Shown here: one piece after another, positions 33,932 through 43,433 of the stretch
How the letters are laid out: each line of letters begins with the position of its first letter
Position numbering within the stretch: the first letter of the stretch is position 1
DNA from: JACVRN01 sp036403815
GTDB lineage: Bacteria; Acidobacteriota; Blastocatellia; Pyrinomonadales; Pyrinomonadaceae
Direction of reading: 5' to 3'
Length of the DNA stretch: 64,000 bases
Assembly: GCA_036403815.1 (NCBI GenBank)
Contig: DASWQH010000080.1
Span: 62,001-126,000 of the forward strand
Translations under genes and position numbers: made by a program
The notes under the pieces: generated by a model
What the model was told of the DNA's origin: nothing
The model's database searches: none
The model's input: the letters and a program-made list of their open reading frames with translations, nothing else

Positions 33932-35053
33932 CTACCACCTTCCGCGCAGTGCGTAATTCTTGGGGGCTTCGTAAAGAAGGGCGCGGCGCGAGTGGCGCAT
34001 GGAGTCATGTATGAAGCAGACGTGCGTACACCAGCAGGCCGCGCCGCCGTCAATTGCCTTCAATTCATCTTCACGCCCCTGTGATGCCCAGAGTTCCCGG
34101 AAGTTATAATCATAATCAGAGAGGGTTGCGAACTTCTCGCGCAGCTCGCAGGCGCGCACGTCGCCATTGTAATCAATCACGGCGATGGTCTCGCCAGCCG
34201 TGCAGGGGAAAGGCCACGCGGTCGGAGTCTCAAAGTTTTCGTGCTGCGTGCGATAGTGCGTCGTGATGGTGCCGACGTAAGCAAGCGTTTTGACGAAGCG
34301 GCGCGCGGCATCGTCGGCAGCAAACATGCGCTCGCCGTAGCGCTTCGTTAAACGTGCGGCTCGCGCGTACATCTCAGGCAGCACGTCTGCCGGAACATCC
34401 TTTATCTCATCGCCCACCTTGGTTTCGCCGCGCACGATGTTGAAGTAATGTCCGTCCAGATTGAAATTATGCCAGAGGTAATCAGAAAGCTTTTCAATCT
34501 CCGTGTAATTCTCAGCGCAGACCACTGTGTTGACGTTGAGGCGGAAGCGATCCGCGTACATCTCTTTCAAAGGATAGAGCGCGCGTATGGAGTCGAGCGT
34601 CTTTTCCCAGTTGCCCGGCACGCCCCGTATACGGTCGTGCGTCTTACCATAACCGTCGAGCGCTACGTTGAGATAAAGATCAAGCTCTGTGTGGCGTGAA
34701 AGCGCGTGTTCCACAAGCTCGCAGACGCGCGACTTGACGAGAGCATTCGTGGGAACGATGAGACGGCGGACTCCGTTGTTGTGTACGAACAGGTCAACAA
34801 TCTCGTTTACGTCGCGTCTCAGCGTGGGTTCGCCGCCCGAAAGCCACAGGTCTGTGATTGCAGGCATGGTTTGCGACACGCGCTCTATCTGCTCGAAGGT
34901 CATGTCGCCGGGACGGTTCAGCTCCGCATGATAAAAGCAGGTCTGGCAGAACGCGTTACAACGCGAAGTGACGAACAGTATGACCGTGCCAAGCGCATGC
35001 TCGCGCTTAGTTGATCTGAGAAGTTGATAAAGCTGTACAGCCCGGTTCGTCAT
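33932..35053 (-). CDS. Radical SAM enzyme with SPASM-like C-terminus
   Basis: Predicted 373-residue enzyme. The radical SAM cluster motif is C32-x3-C36-x2-C39 in VTSRCNAFCQTCFYHAELN, followed by DLWLSGGEPTLRRD. The C-terminal part has CTAGETIAVIDYNGDVRACE and AACWCTHVCFIH, cysteines placed like a SPASM or twitch extra iron-sulfur centre. SPASM enzymes often modify peptides or sugars; the neighbour is a glycosyltransferase, but no precursor peptide is obvious. ATG 35053 was chosen because a GGAGA site is adjacent and the upstream extension needs a TTG. Confidence 0.82.
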   Translation of the reverse strand: MTNRAVQLYQLLRSTKREHALGTVILFVTSRCNAFCQTCFYHAELNRPGDMTFEQIERVSQTMPAITDLWLSGGEPTLRRDVNEIVDLFVHNNGVRRLIVPTNALVKSRVCELVEHALSRHTELDLYLNVALDGYGKTHDRIRGVPGNWEKTLDSIRALYPLKEMYADRFRLNVNTVVCAENYTEIEKLSDYLWHNFNLDGHYFNIVRGETKVGDEIKDVPADVLPEMYARAARLTKRYGERMFAADDAARRFVKTLAYVGTITTHYRTQHENFETPTAWPFPCTAGETIAVIDYNGDVRACELREKFATLSDYDYNFRELWASQGREDELKAIDGGAACWCTHVCFIHDSMRHSRRALLYEAPKNYALRGRW

Positions 35054-35155
35054 TCTCCAGCACACGCTCTCATAAACTAAAGGTTCCAGTTGACCGCGAA
35101 GGATGATGACATCTTCCGGTGCTGATTTCAATCAATAGCGACGGCTTGCAGATCA

Positions 35156-35225
35156 GTACCGCCTGCTTAAGCCGGGCGGGTGGTATCGTCGCCAATGACC
35201 CGCCTGCTACCGCAGGCGGTACTGA
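35156..35225. repeat. Inverted repeat, GTACCGCCTGC family
   Basis: AGTACCGCCTGC (35156-35167) is mirrored by GCAGGCGGTACT (about 35212-35223), with an inner CGGGCGGGT/ACCCGCCTG pairing. It lies between the glycosyltransferase and radical SAM genes, inside what could be one operon. Confidence 0.7.
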
Positions 35226-35229
35226 CCTT

Positions 35230-36480
35230 TCAGAACTCCTGCCTCGCGCTTTCCAGTTCCGTCCTGCGCGCTTGCTCGTTGCCTGTGATAACCGTCTCGG
35301 TCGGCGAGCGCAGCTCATAGGTGATGCCGCGCCATGTGATGCGTCTTGAAAAGGCCGCCGCCAGCGCGTTGTGTAGAAAGAGAAGGGTCGCAAGCGGCCA
35401 CAAAAAGAGTTGTGCGAAGGCATCCCGGCGCAACAGCTTCCGGTGGCCGTCCAAAACCAGCATCACAGCTTTCAAGCGAAGCAAGGCTTTCCACACGCCA
35501 AGGATGTAAATGACTGCGATGAGCGAGAGCGGCCACGCGTAAGTTAATCCCAGCGAGGCGCGCACGGCCACAAGCGCGATGCCGCCGAAGAAGGTTGGAA
35601 CGAAGACGAGGCCGGAGATGAGAACCGCTTTCCATAGATGCGCAGCGTAAACGCGCGTGATTTTCACCTGCCGCGTGGTGAATTCAAAAAGCTCCGTGTA
35701 TGTACAATCTTCAAGCGAAGCCGTCAGACACGCGGGCACAAAATAAATCGGAAGTCTTGCAGCCTGCAACGTGCGCGTGAGCGCGAAATCGTCCGAGAGT
35801 GCGCCGCGCCATCGCTCAATCATTCCAAGTCTCTCAAAGGTTTCGCGGCGAATAGCGGTCGAGCCGCCCCAGCAAAAGTTCTTATCGCGGCTGCCTCCGA
35901 GCGCAGATGCGATTGAGGCATTCCACACCGCGCGCAGGCGTGAAGCCAGGCCCCCACGCACGGGCACGAACCAGCGATAGCCCGTCGCCGCTCCCACCTC
36001 CCTTTCGGCAAGCGGCGCAACCAGAGAGCGCAGCCAGTCTTTGCCCGGTCGCGCATCGGTATCAACGAAGACGAGTACTTCGCTCGCAGCCGATGCCTCG
36101 TTGACGGCGGCGATTAAGTTATGAACCTTCTGCCCGCTCTCTGTGGCCTGACCTGCGACGACCGTGCGCGCGTGCGGGTATCCCTTGCCGGGAAATTGCT
36201 GCCGCACGTCTCCCACTACAGCGAGCGCCGGGTCGTCCCCGTTATCAGAAACGAAGATGAGTTCGTAGGAAGGATAGTCCTGCTGAAAAAGCGCCGAGAT
36301 GTTTTCTCTCAAGCCCTGATCCAGCCCGCGACACGGCGCTATGACCGTTGCGCGCGGCGTGTAATTCGTAGAGGGTCTGGAAAGCTCGCGGCGAAAGTGT
36401 GCCAGATAGTGAAAGCCGCCGCGAAGCGAGATGATGCCCAGAAAGATTAGTACCAGAGCGAAGAAGTAGAAGACGAGCAT
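35230..36480 (-). CDS. Membrane glycosyltransferase family 2 (ceramide glucosyltransferase/HpnI-like)
   Basis: Predicted 416-residue enzyme with an N-terminal membrane helix, a GT-A catalytic domain (ATVIAPCRGLDQGLRENIS, SDNGDDPA, VFVDTDARPG, GALSDDFALT) and three or four C-terminal membrane helices. The DxD and acidic motifs, with a QVKITR segment near the later (Q/R)xxRW position, resemble ceramide glucosyltransferases and HpnI, so the acceptor is likely a lipid. ATG 36480 places the first helix at the N-terminus; an upstream TTG start lacks support. It is followed by the radical SAM gene. Confidence 0.8.
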   Translation of the reverse strand: MLVFYFFALVLIFLGIISLRGGFHYLAHFRRELSRPSTNYTPRATVIAPCRGLDQGLRENISALFQQDYPSYELIFVSDNGDDPALAVVGDVRQQFPGKGYPHARTVVAGQATESGQKVHNLIAAVNEASAASEVLVFVDTDARPGKDWLRSLVAPLAEREVGAATGYRWFVPVRGGLASRLRAVWNASIASALGGSRDKNFCWGGSTAIRRETFERLGMIERWRGALSDDFALTRTLQAARLPIYFVPACLTASLEDCTYTELFEFTTRQVKITRVYAAHLWKAVLISGLVFVPTFFGGIALVAVRASLGLTYAWPLSLIAVIYILGVWKALLRLKAVMLVLDGHRKLLRRDAFAQLFLWPLATLLFLHNALAAAFSRRITWRGITYELRSPTETVITGNEQARRTELESARQEF

Positions 36481-36558
36481 AAAATTTGCCAGGGGCGATG
36501 CTCTCACGAAACAAACGCCTCTGGCAAACAGGAGCAAAGGGAGAGCGCTCTCGCCGGA

Positions 36559-36840
36559 TTAACCGCAATGCATCAGACAGGTCTTGTAACGGTTATAGCA
36601 GGCGCGACGACGTGCGGCATTTCCTCCGGCACGCCTGAGACACTGACGGTATGCAATCCTGCACTTTTTCCGGCAGGCATCCGCATTCGCCTGTCGCGTG
36701 GGCATGGTTTGCATTTGAGCCGTCTTATTTCCATTACCACCGCCCTGCATGGCAGTCGTGATGGTGTTGAATGCTGAGAACTGCGTGAGAAGGATGAAAG
36801 TGGCGACCATCAGGGAGAAACGTGCGGCTTCTCTTTTCAT
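36559..36840 (-). CDS. Exported cysteine-rich mini-protein, copy 2
   Basis: Predicted 93-residue secreted protein: signal peptide (RFSLMVATFILLTQFSAF), a Gly/Asn/Gln-rich spacer, and a basic C-terminal domain with six cysteines spaced CX3CX6CX13CX6CX3C (CRKKCRIAYRQC then CYNRYKTCLMHCG). The symmetric spacing predicts two helices joined by an AGGN turn and linked by disulfides. It is a paralogue of the gene at 36965-37276 with identical spacing. GAGAGGAGA precedes ATG 36840. I know no named family. It lies downstream of nuoN on the same strand. Confidence 0.75.
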   Translation of the reverse strand: MKREAARFSLMVATFILLTQFSAFNTITTAMQGGGNGNKTAQMQTMPTRQANADACRKKCRIAYRQCLRRAGGNAARRRACYNRYKTCLMHCG

Positions 36841-36964
36841 ACGGGTCTCCTCTCTTCTAATCAAAGCGCACCGAAAACCTTTAACATCTAGAGAGCGTTA
36901 CGGCTAGCTTCAAGGACAAGCTGTCAGACAAGGTCGGTAAAGGTTACGGCAACTCGCACGGGGA

Positions 36965-37276
36965 TTATCCGCAACGCTTCAGACACTTTCTATAACGAGT
37001 AGCGCAAGCGCGACGGCGGTACTGATTTCTTCCGGCATAGGTCAGGCAGCGGTTATACTCGCGCCTGCATCTGCGATAACACCGGCTACGCCTGCTCCTG
37101 CTGCTACCCTGCCCCCTTGAGCTTGAAGCCGAATTTGCAGCAGGGTCTACGCGCATTGAAGTAGTTCGTTTGTTCTCGTTCTGTGCGGATTGCGAGATGG
37201 GAACGAGCGCGAAGAGTTGTGTGGCAAGAATAATAGTGACGACTATCAGAGAGTAACTCGCTGCTTCTCTTCTCAT
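36965..37276 (-). CDS. Exported cysteine-rich mini-protein, copy 1
   Basis: Predicted 103-residue secreted protein: signal peptide (YSLIVVTIILATQLFALVPI), a Ser/Arg-rich spacer, and a very basic six-cysteine domain with the spacing CX3CX6CX13CX6CX3C (CYRRCRREYNRC then CATRYRKCLKRCG). GAGGAGAA precedes ATG 37276. Upstream sequence (AATCAAAGC and the ATCTAG/TTCTAG stretch) is shared with the second copy, so the pair arose by tandem duplication. Possible roles include antimicrobial, nucleic-acid-binding or envelope structural peptides; none is supported beyond charge and cysteines. Confidence 0.75.
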   Translation of the reverse strand: MRREAASYSLIVVTIILATQLFALVPISQSAQNENKRTTSMRVDPAANSASSSRGQGSSRSRRSRCYRRCRREYNRCLTYAGRNQYRRRACATRYRKCLKRCG

Positions 37277-37326
37277 GGCGGTTCTCCTCTTCCAATCAAA
37301 GCTTGAGCGCCGAAACCCTGTAGCTT

Positions 37327-38916
37327 CTAGCGAGTGGCGATTGCTCCGACGGCGGCGGCAAGCGGTGTAATCAACTTCTGCGCGAGGTCAATAAAAGGCT
37401 GCGGGTAGATGCCCAGGATGATGATGCCGATTAAAGAGATGACGAGCGCCACCTTCAAAGCGGGTGAAAGCGCGAGCGGGCGATCATCCGCCACGCGGTC
37501 GCCCAGATACATTACTTTGATGAAGCGCGCATAGTAAAAGAAGGAGACCACCGTGTTGATGACAGCCCATCCGGCGAGCCAGTAATACCAGGATTTCTTC
37601 TCCGCGTCGCCGCGCGCAACCAGCCCGAGGAAGAGATAGTATTTCCCTATAAAGCCGCCCGTCGCAGGCAAGCCGCCGAGCGAGAGCATGAATATAGCCA
37701 TCATCAGCGCCGTGCCCGGAGCTTTCTGCGCCAGCCCAGCCATGTCGTCCACGTTGTCGCCGATGATGCCTCTGCGTCTGAGGCTGATGATGACGCCGAA
37801 CGCGCCTATGTTCATCAGCGTGTAGACCAGTAGATAGATGACAATTCCCGTGTAGCCGTATGCGTTCCCGGCGACGAGTCCGAGCAGTATGTAACCGGCA
37901 TTTGAGATGGAAGAATAAGCGAGCAGTCGTTTTGAGTTCTCCTGCGTGACGGCTGCCCAGTTGCCGACCAGAATGGTGACGGCGGCGACCAGTGCCAGCA
38001 GCGGTGCCCAGTCCATAGTCGTGCCGCGCAAGCCCCCAAGCGCCTCTATAAAGATGCGCGCATAAAGCGCAAAACTGGCGGCCTTCGACCCGGTAGACAG
38101 GAAAGCCGTCACGGGCGTGGGCGCGCCTTCGTAAGCGTCTGGTGCCCACATGTGAAACGGCACGGCGCTGATCTTAAAGAAGAGTCCGGCGGCGAGCGCG
38201 ACCATGCCGAGCAGTATCAGAGGGCGAAGCGGAATCGTGCCGGTCATCACGCCCATCTCGTTAACGGAAGGCTGCAAGGCTAGATTGATGCTTGCGGCAA
38301 TCTCGCCAAGGTTTGTAGAGCCTGCCACACCGTAAAGCAGCGACATCCCGTAAAGCAGTATGCCGGAAGAGAACGCGCCCAGCAGAAAATATTTCATCGC
38401 CGCTTCGTTCGAGCGCTTCTCGCGTTTCGTGAAGGCAACCAGCACGTAGAAGGTGAGCGCCATCAATTCAAGGCTGATGTAGAGCGAGATGAGGTCGTAG
38501 CCGCAGGCCAGAAACATCATCCCCGTGGTCGCAAACAGAACGAGCGCGTAGTATTCGCCGTGCTGCTCGCCCTCTATATCCAGATAGCGTATGGAGATAG
38601 CTATAGTGAGCGCCGCGCCTATGAGAAAGATGCCTTTGAACAGGATGGCGAAGCCGTCAATCCGAAGCATCCCGTAAAAGCCGTTCAGAGGGAAGAGGTC
38701 GCGGTTCATGTAGTAGAGCGACACGAGCGAGGCCGCGGCCAATCCGATTGAGACGAGCGCAAAGTAGGCCGTCCACTTGCTCTTCCTGTAGGGCAGTACG
38801 ACTTCCATGACGAGCGCCACGCACGCGCACACCGTCAGAATCAACTCCGGCGCAATCAACATCAGATCGCGCAAAGAGTAAAGCTCCGTCGTGTTGGCTT
38901 GTAAGAGTAGTAGCAT
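37327..38916 (-). CDS. nuoN: NADH-quinone oxidoreductase subunit N
   Basis: Antiporter-like membrane subunit of complex I, 529 residues and about 14 helices. Conserved parts include YALVLFATTGMMFLACGYDL, FKISAVPFHMWAPDAYEGAP with its proton-path Lys and the loop after it, and LLAYSSISNAGYILLGL. It is the last nuo gene of the nuoCDHIJKLMN run. Length and helix count are normal. Confidence 0.95.
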   Translation of the reverse strand: MLLLLQANTTELYSLRDLMLIAPELILTVCACVALVMEVVLPYRKSKWTAYFALVSIGLAAASLVSLYYMNRDLFPLNGFYGMLRIDGFAILFKGIFLIGAALTIAISIRYLDIEGEQHGEYYALVLFATTGMMFLACGYDLISLYISLELMALTFYVLVAFTKREKRSNEAAMKYFLLGAFSSGILLYGMSLLYGVAGSTNLGEIAASINLALQPSVNEMGVMTGTIPLRPLILLGMVALAAGLFFKISAVPFHMWAPDAYEGAPTPVTAFLSTGSKAASFALYARIFIEALGGLRGTTMDWAPLLALVAAVTILVGNWAAVTQENSKRLLAYSSISNAGYILLGLVAGNAYGYTGIVIYLLVYTLMNIGAFGVIISLRRRGIIGDNVDDMAGLAQKAPGTALMMAIFMLSLGGLPATGGFIGKYYLFLGLVARGDAEKKSWYYWLAGWAVINTVVSFFYYARFIKVMYLGDRVADDRPLALSPALKVALVISLIGIIILGIYPQPFIDLAQKLITPLAAAVGAIATR

Positions 38917-39026
38917 TTTGGATTTTGGATTTTGGATTTTGGATTAGCGATTGCGGAATTGAAGCTACTCAGGATGAGTTGTCCCTCCAATCCAAAATCG
39001 GCAATCCAAAATCCAAAATCGAAATT
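38914..39026. repeat. Intergenic inverted repeat, GGATTTT word type
   Basis: TTTTGGATTTTGGATTTTGG is mirrored by CCAAAATCCAAAATC, with an outer GATTGC/GCAATC pairing and a central AGCTACTCAGGATGAGTTG that recurs inverted as CAACTCATCTTGAGTAA at about 45058-45075. It fills the gap between nuoM and nuoN. Confidence 0.8.
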
Positions 39027-40713
39027 ACTTTCCCGCTCGTTGCGGAACGCCCGCTGTTTTTGGCGCTCCCTGAATCGGATAGTTCGGGCGCACCTGCTGC
39101 ACGACCGAGTTGACCGGCTTGACGATGTAATCCGTGAAGGTCTTCGGGTAAACGCCAATCCAGAGCGACAGCACGACGAGCGGAATCATGTAAGCCCACT
39201 CGCGTCCCGTCATGTCCGTAAGTTTTTCATTCTTGGGATTGTCAATATTGCCGAAGAACATTCTTTGATAGAGCCAGAGCATGTAGCCCGCGTTCAGGAC
39301 TATGCCGACCGCAGCCCAAGCAGCCCAGTACGGGTTGGCTTCAAAAGCTCCGCGCATTGCCAGGAACTCCGAGATGAATACGGCCAGCAGAGGCAAGCCT
39401 ATGGCCGTCATTGCCATCGCCAGAAAGACAGCCGCGTAGCCGGGCATGACGTGCGAGAGTCCGCCGAACTCTGCGACGTTACGTGTGTGCCGCCGCTCGT
39501 AGATGATGCCGACCAGCAGGAAGAGCGCGCCCGAATAGATGCCGTGGTTAATCATGTGAAGCACCGCGCCGTTAATCCCGTTCGGGTTCAGAGCGAAAAG
39601 CCCCAGTATGACTATGCCCATAGAAGATACTGACGAGTAGGCGACCAGTTTTTTAACATCGCCGTCCCGCTTGACTACAAAATACATCGCGGCGAGCGCG
39701 CCGTAGATGATGCCTATGATGGCGAGCGTCACCATCACCGTGCGCACGCCGAAGGTTCCGAAGTAGGTCTGATCGCCAGAAGCCTTTGGGAACATCGGAA
39801 GATTGAAGCGGAAGAAACCGTACGTGCCTAATTTGAGCAGGATGCCCGCGAGAATCACGCTGCCCGCCGTAGGCGCTTCGACGTGCGCGTCCGGCAGCCA
39901 AGTGTGAAACGGAAACATGGGCACCTTAATCGCAAAGCCTATGGCGAAGGCCGCGAACAGAAGCACCTGCATCTTCCCCATTGGCATCACGGAGCCTAGC
40001 GCCTGTAGGTATATGATATTGAAGGTGCCCGTGCCGTTGAGCACTGCCTGCTGGTAGCTGTTATCAACCATGTCGCGCGCAGGGCCTGCGAGCATGTTGA
40101 TAGTGCCCTGCGTAATCTGCGCAGTGAGCGCCGTGTCCTGCGTCAGGAAGTACATCTTGATGACGCCTAGCAACATCAGGACGGAACCGACCAGCGTGTA
40201 GAGAAAGAATTTGATGGCCGCGTACAGCCTTCTTTCGCCGCCCCAGATGCCTATCAGGAAATACATAGGCACGAGCGAGACCTCGAAGAAGAGATAGAAG
40301 AGAAAAAGGTCTAAGGATGCGAAGACTCCGACCACAGCCGTCTGTAGGAAAAGCAGGAGCGCGTAGTATTCCTTCTCGCGCTTCTGAATATAGTTCCATG
40401 AAGAGAGCGACGAGATGACGCCGAGCAGGGTGGTCAAAGCTATGAGCAGCATAGAGACGCCGTCCACGCCCATCTGGTAACGCGCGCCGATGATGGGAAT
40501 CCACTTGTAGTCTTCCAGAAACTGCATCCCGCCCAAATTGCGGTCATAGCTGAACAGCAGGAGCGAGACTAGAAAGACAACGGCGAACCAGACGGTCGCA
40601 AACTTCTTGATGAGACCGGCTTGATCTTTCCGCATCACCGCCAGAATGATGATTGCGCCGATGGCCGGTAGCCACGTGATGATGGAAAGAAGATACGGGA
40701 TTTGAGTTCTCAC
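39025..40713 (-). CDS. nuoM: NADH-quinone oxidoreductase subunit M
   Basis: Antiporter-like membrane subunit of complex I, 562 residues. The conserved FFEVSLVPMYFLIGIWGG holds the essential Glu, FAIKVPMFPFHTWLPDAHVE the proton-channel Lys, and KLVAYSSVSSMGIVILG the next conserved Lys. The start is GTG 40713. The stop lies in the right arm of the 38914-39026 repeat, so the last codons may be influenced by it. Confidence 0.95.
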   Translation of the reverse strand: MRTQIPYLLSIITWLPAIGAIIILAVMRKDQAGLIKKFATVWFAVVFLVSLLLFSYDRNLGGMQFLEDYKWIPIIGARYQMGVDGVSMLLIALTTLLGVISSLSSWNYIQKREKEYYALLLFLQTAVVGVFASLDLFLFYLFFEVSLVPMYFLIGIWGGERRLYAAIKFFLYTLVGSVLMLLGVIKMYFLTQDTALTAQITQGTINMLAGPARDMVDNSYQQAVLNGTGTFNIIYLQALGSVMPMGKMQVLLFAAFAIGFAIKVPMFPFHTWLPDAHVEAPTAGSVILAGILLKLGTYGFFRFNLPMFPKASGDQTYFGTFGVRTVMVTLAIIGIIYGALAAMYFVVKRDGDVKKLVAYSSVSSMGIVILGLFALNPNGINGAVLHMINHGIYSGALFLLVGIIYERRHTRNVAEFGGLSHVMPGYAAVFLAMAMTAIGLPLLAVFISEFLAMRGAFEANPYWAAWAAVGIVLNAGYMLWLYQRMFFGNIDNPKNEKLTDMTGREWAYMIPLVVLSLWIGVYPKTFTDYIVKPVNSVVQQVRPNYPIQGAPKTAGVPQRAGK

Positions 40714-40779
40714 TTTTGTCCCTCTTGGGCTGGATTTCCCCCTTTCGGGGAAATCACATGATTAATAAAAGAGCGCGGG

Positions 40780-43398
40780 CTATCTGCCGGAAGCCACGCT
40801 GAAGGCGGCCATAATATCGCTGCCGTAAAATAGCGCGATGCCGAAGAAAATCAGGCCGAGCACCATCACCAGCGCGTAGTTTGCCGTCAAGCCTGTCTGC
40901 GCGGCTCGAAGCACGGGATTGATAAGGATTCGGATGAACACTGCGATTGTGTTGACCAGACCGTCAACCACGTATTTATCGAAGAGTCCTGTGGCAAGAC
41001 TTGTAAAGCGCGTCAGCCATGCGGTGCCGTTGACCGCTCCGTCCACCACCTCCGAATCAACCTTGTAGACGGCGCGCGACAAATCCATAGTGCGCCGTGT
41101 AAAGAGCGCGCCGTAGAGTTCGTCAATCCAGTACTTGTTGTAGCTGGCGCGATAGATTAGCCCAAGCCTTCGCGCCCAGGCATCCGCAAGCCCCGGCCGC
41201 CACACGTAGAAGAGAAAACCTGAGAGTATGCCGAAGCCTGCAACTATGAGCGAGACGACGATGAAGAACCATTCGGAGGCAGTGTGGCTGCCGAGGACTT
41301 CTTCAACGGCATGAGCCAGATTGAAACGCCGGTCGCCGTAGGGAGAAGGCGCTTCGCTCTCTTCCGGGGCGGTGACGAGTCCCTCGTCCATCCCGCGCTT
41401 GCCCTGAGCCACAGGCTCGCTTGCGGTCGGAAGCGGCGCTCCTTTGCCTTCTCCCTTTGCCTCTTCGACTGTCTCTTTCCCGAACCCGCGCGTCACGGGA
41501 TTCCAGATGACAGGCTCAAGCCAGTTGACAATATTCAGGCGTCCGCCTACATGATGGCCTCCTGTAAAAGCAGGGCTGATGCCTATTAAGCCGCCGATGG
41601 TTGCGAGAATGGCTAGCGCCACCAGCGGAATCCACATGGAAGGCGGCGACTCGTGCGGCGTGTGAACGCCTTGATGGCCGTGGCCTCCGCTATGTTTTGC
41701 ACCCCAATCATCTGTGACAGGCCCCACGTGCTCGCCCGGCTCATGTCGCGGGCGGTCGCCGACTGAAAATGTCTGTGCGTCGTGCGGCTCTAACCCTTCG
41801 TCGAACCCGTGGGCGTGCGCTTCGTCGGCTTCTCCGCCCGCAGGCTTATCCAAGAATCTGGGTCTGCCCCAGAAGGTCATAGCCATCAGCCGCGTCATGT
41901 AAAAGGCCGTGCCGGTTGCGGCCAAGGTGGCGACAACCCACAGAATCCACCCGCCCGGAACGTAGGTGGTCGAAGCCGCGTTCCACAGAATCTCGTCCTT
42001 TGACCAGAAGCCGCTAAAGGGAATGATGCCGCAGATGGCTAGCCAGCCCGCAAAGAAAGTCCAGTACGTGATGGGCATGTACTTCTTCAAGCCGCCCATG
42101 CGCCGCATGTCCTGCTCGTGATGCATGCCGTGAATCACGCTGCCTGCGCCGAGGAACATCAGCGCCTTGAAGAAGGCGTGCGTCATCACATGGAAGATGC
42201 CTATCATGAACGCGCCCACGCCGCAGGCCAGGAACATGAAGCCAAGCTGCGAGACGGTCGAATAGGCCAGCACCTTCTTGATGTCGTTCTGCGTGATGCC
42301 GATGGTGGCGGCGAAGATTGCCGTGGCCGCCCCTACGACGGCGACGACAGTCATCATCGTCTGCGAATGCTGGAAGATGACATTGGTGCGCGTCAGCATG
42401 TATAACCCAGCCGTGACCATCGTCGCCGCATGAATCAGAGCAGAGACGGGCGTCGGGCCAGCCATAGCGTCCGGCAGCCACACATAAAGCGGTATCTGAG
42501 CAGACTTGCCGCACGCGCCTACGAAGAGGCCGAGCGCAATCCAACTCATGATTCCCCACTGGCCTAAAACCTCAAGCGGGTAACCGGCAGCCTGTGACAT
42601 TACATTCGTGTACTGCGTCGTCCCGAAGGTCGCAATAACGCCGAAGACCGCGAGCGCGAACCCGAAATCGCCTATGCGGTTCGTGATGAAAGCCTTGCGC
42701 GCAGCGTCGCCAGCCTCTTTACGATCAAAGTAGTAGCCTATGAGCAGGTATGAGCAGAGACCTACGCCCTCCCACCCTACGAACATCATCATGAAGTTCG
42801 ACCCCATCACAAGGATGAGCATCGAGAACATGAAGAGTCCAAGGTAAGCGAAGAAGCGATAGAAGCCCGCATCGCCGTGCATGTAGCCCGTGGCGAAGAT
42901 GAAGATGCAAAGACCTACGCCCGTCACAATCAGCATGAAAATGGCCGAGAGCGGATCAAGCTGGTAGCTCCACTCGACATCGAAGAGACCGCCCGGCACT
43001 CTTCTCTCCGGCGCACGATCCACGTAGACCAGAGCAGGGCGGCTGGGGGACACCCCTTTCGCCTGCGATTGTATCCTTGCAGCTTCCTCAAAGTTTTTGG
43101 AGGTCTCCATCTCGGCGCGCTCTCGTGTGCCTTGAGAGAGTTCGACAGCGCCGCCCGAAATCCAAGTGAAGCTATAAGGAAAGCCGCCCTCTTCGCTCGT
43201 CACGTAGGCTCGCGGCCAACGGTCGCTCGTACCATAGGTGTAGACAGCCGCAACGCTAATCAAAAAGGCGAGCGCCACAGTTCCAACCGCGATTGCGCTC
43301 ACTACCCTTTCCGAAAAACGCAGCTTTCGCCCCAGCAATCCGTTAATAGCTGCGCCGAGCAGAGGCAGAAGCGGAACAAGCCAGATGAGTCTATGCAT
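40780..43398 (-). CDS. nuoL: NADH-quinone oxidoreductase subunit L, enlarged
   Basis: Largest antiporter-like subunit of complex I, with the C-terminal lateral helix that braces the membrane arm. At 872 residues it is over 200 longer than E. coli NuoL. Core motifs are normal (FMMMFVGWEGVGLCSYLLIG, GKSAQIPLYVWLPDAM, AYSTVSQLGFMFLACG). Extra sequence lies in an early loop (about residues 65-120, TSKNFEEAARIQSQ) and in a His-, Glu- and Pro-rich stretch before the lateral helix (about 520-690, including SGGHGHQGVHTPHESPP). The insertions may face the cytoplasm or periplasm and could bind metal. Confidence 0.93.
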   Translation of the reverse strand: MHRLIWLVPLLPLLGAAINGLLGRKLRFSERVVSAIAVGTVALAFLISVAAVYTYGTSDRWPRAYVTSEEGGFPYSFTWISGGAVELSQGTRERAEMETSKNFEEAARIQSQAKGVSPSRPALVYVDRAPERRVPGGLFDVEWSYQLDPLSAIFMLIVTGVGLCIFIFATGYMHGDAGFYRFFAYLGLFMFSMLILVMGSNFMMMFVGWEGVGLCSYLLIGYYFDRKEAGDAARKAFITNRIGDFGFALAVFGVIATFGTTQYTNVMSQAAGYPLEVLGQWGIMSWIALGLFVGACGKSAQIPLYVWLPDAMAGPTPVSALIHAATMVTAGLYMLTRTNVIFQHSQTMMTVVAVVGAATAIFAATIGITQNDIKKVLAYSTVSQLGFMFLACGVGAFMIGIFHVMTHAFFKALMFLGAGSVIHGMHHEQDMRRMGGLKKYMPITYWTFFAGWLAICGIIPFSGFWSKDEILWNAASTTYVPGGWILWVVATLAATGTAFYMTRLMAMTFWGRPRFLDKPAGGEADEAHAHGFDEGLEPHDAQTFSVGDRPRHEPGEHVGPVTDDWGAKHSGGHGHQGVHTPHESPPSMWIPLVALAILATIGGLIGISPAFTGGHHVGGRLNIVNWLEPVIWNPVTRGFGKETVEEAKGEGKGAPLPTASEPVAQGKRGMDEGLVTAPEESEAPSPYGDRRFNLAHAVEEVLGSHTASEWFFIVVSLIVAGFGILSGFLFYVWRPGLADAWARRLGLIYRASYNKYWIDELYGALFTRRTMDLSRAVYKVDSEVVDGAVNGTAWLTRFTSLATGLFDKYVVDGLVNTIAVFIRILINPVLRAAQTGLTANYALVMVLGLIFFGIALFYGSDIMAAFSVASGR

Positions 43399-43402
43399 AG
43401 AG

Positions 43403-43433
43403 TCTCAAGTTCCAAGTCCAAAGTCCCAGGTTA
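43403..43433. repeat. Left flank of the IVP gene, CCAAGTC word repeat
   Basis: CAAGTTCCAAGTCCAAAGTC, then CCAGGTT. It is complementary in word content to the repeat on the other side of the four-helix-bundle gene (43848-43877). Confidence 0.65.

Noticed and set aside
42118..42405. Plus-strand open frames opposite nuoL, nuoM and nuoN
   Set aside because: They are shadows of GC-rich genes in reverse frames, with His/Arg-rich composition and no ribosome sites.
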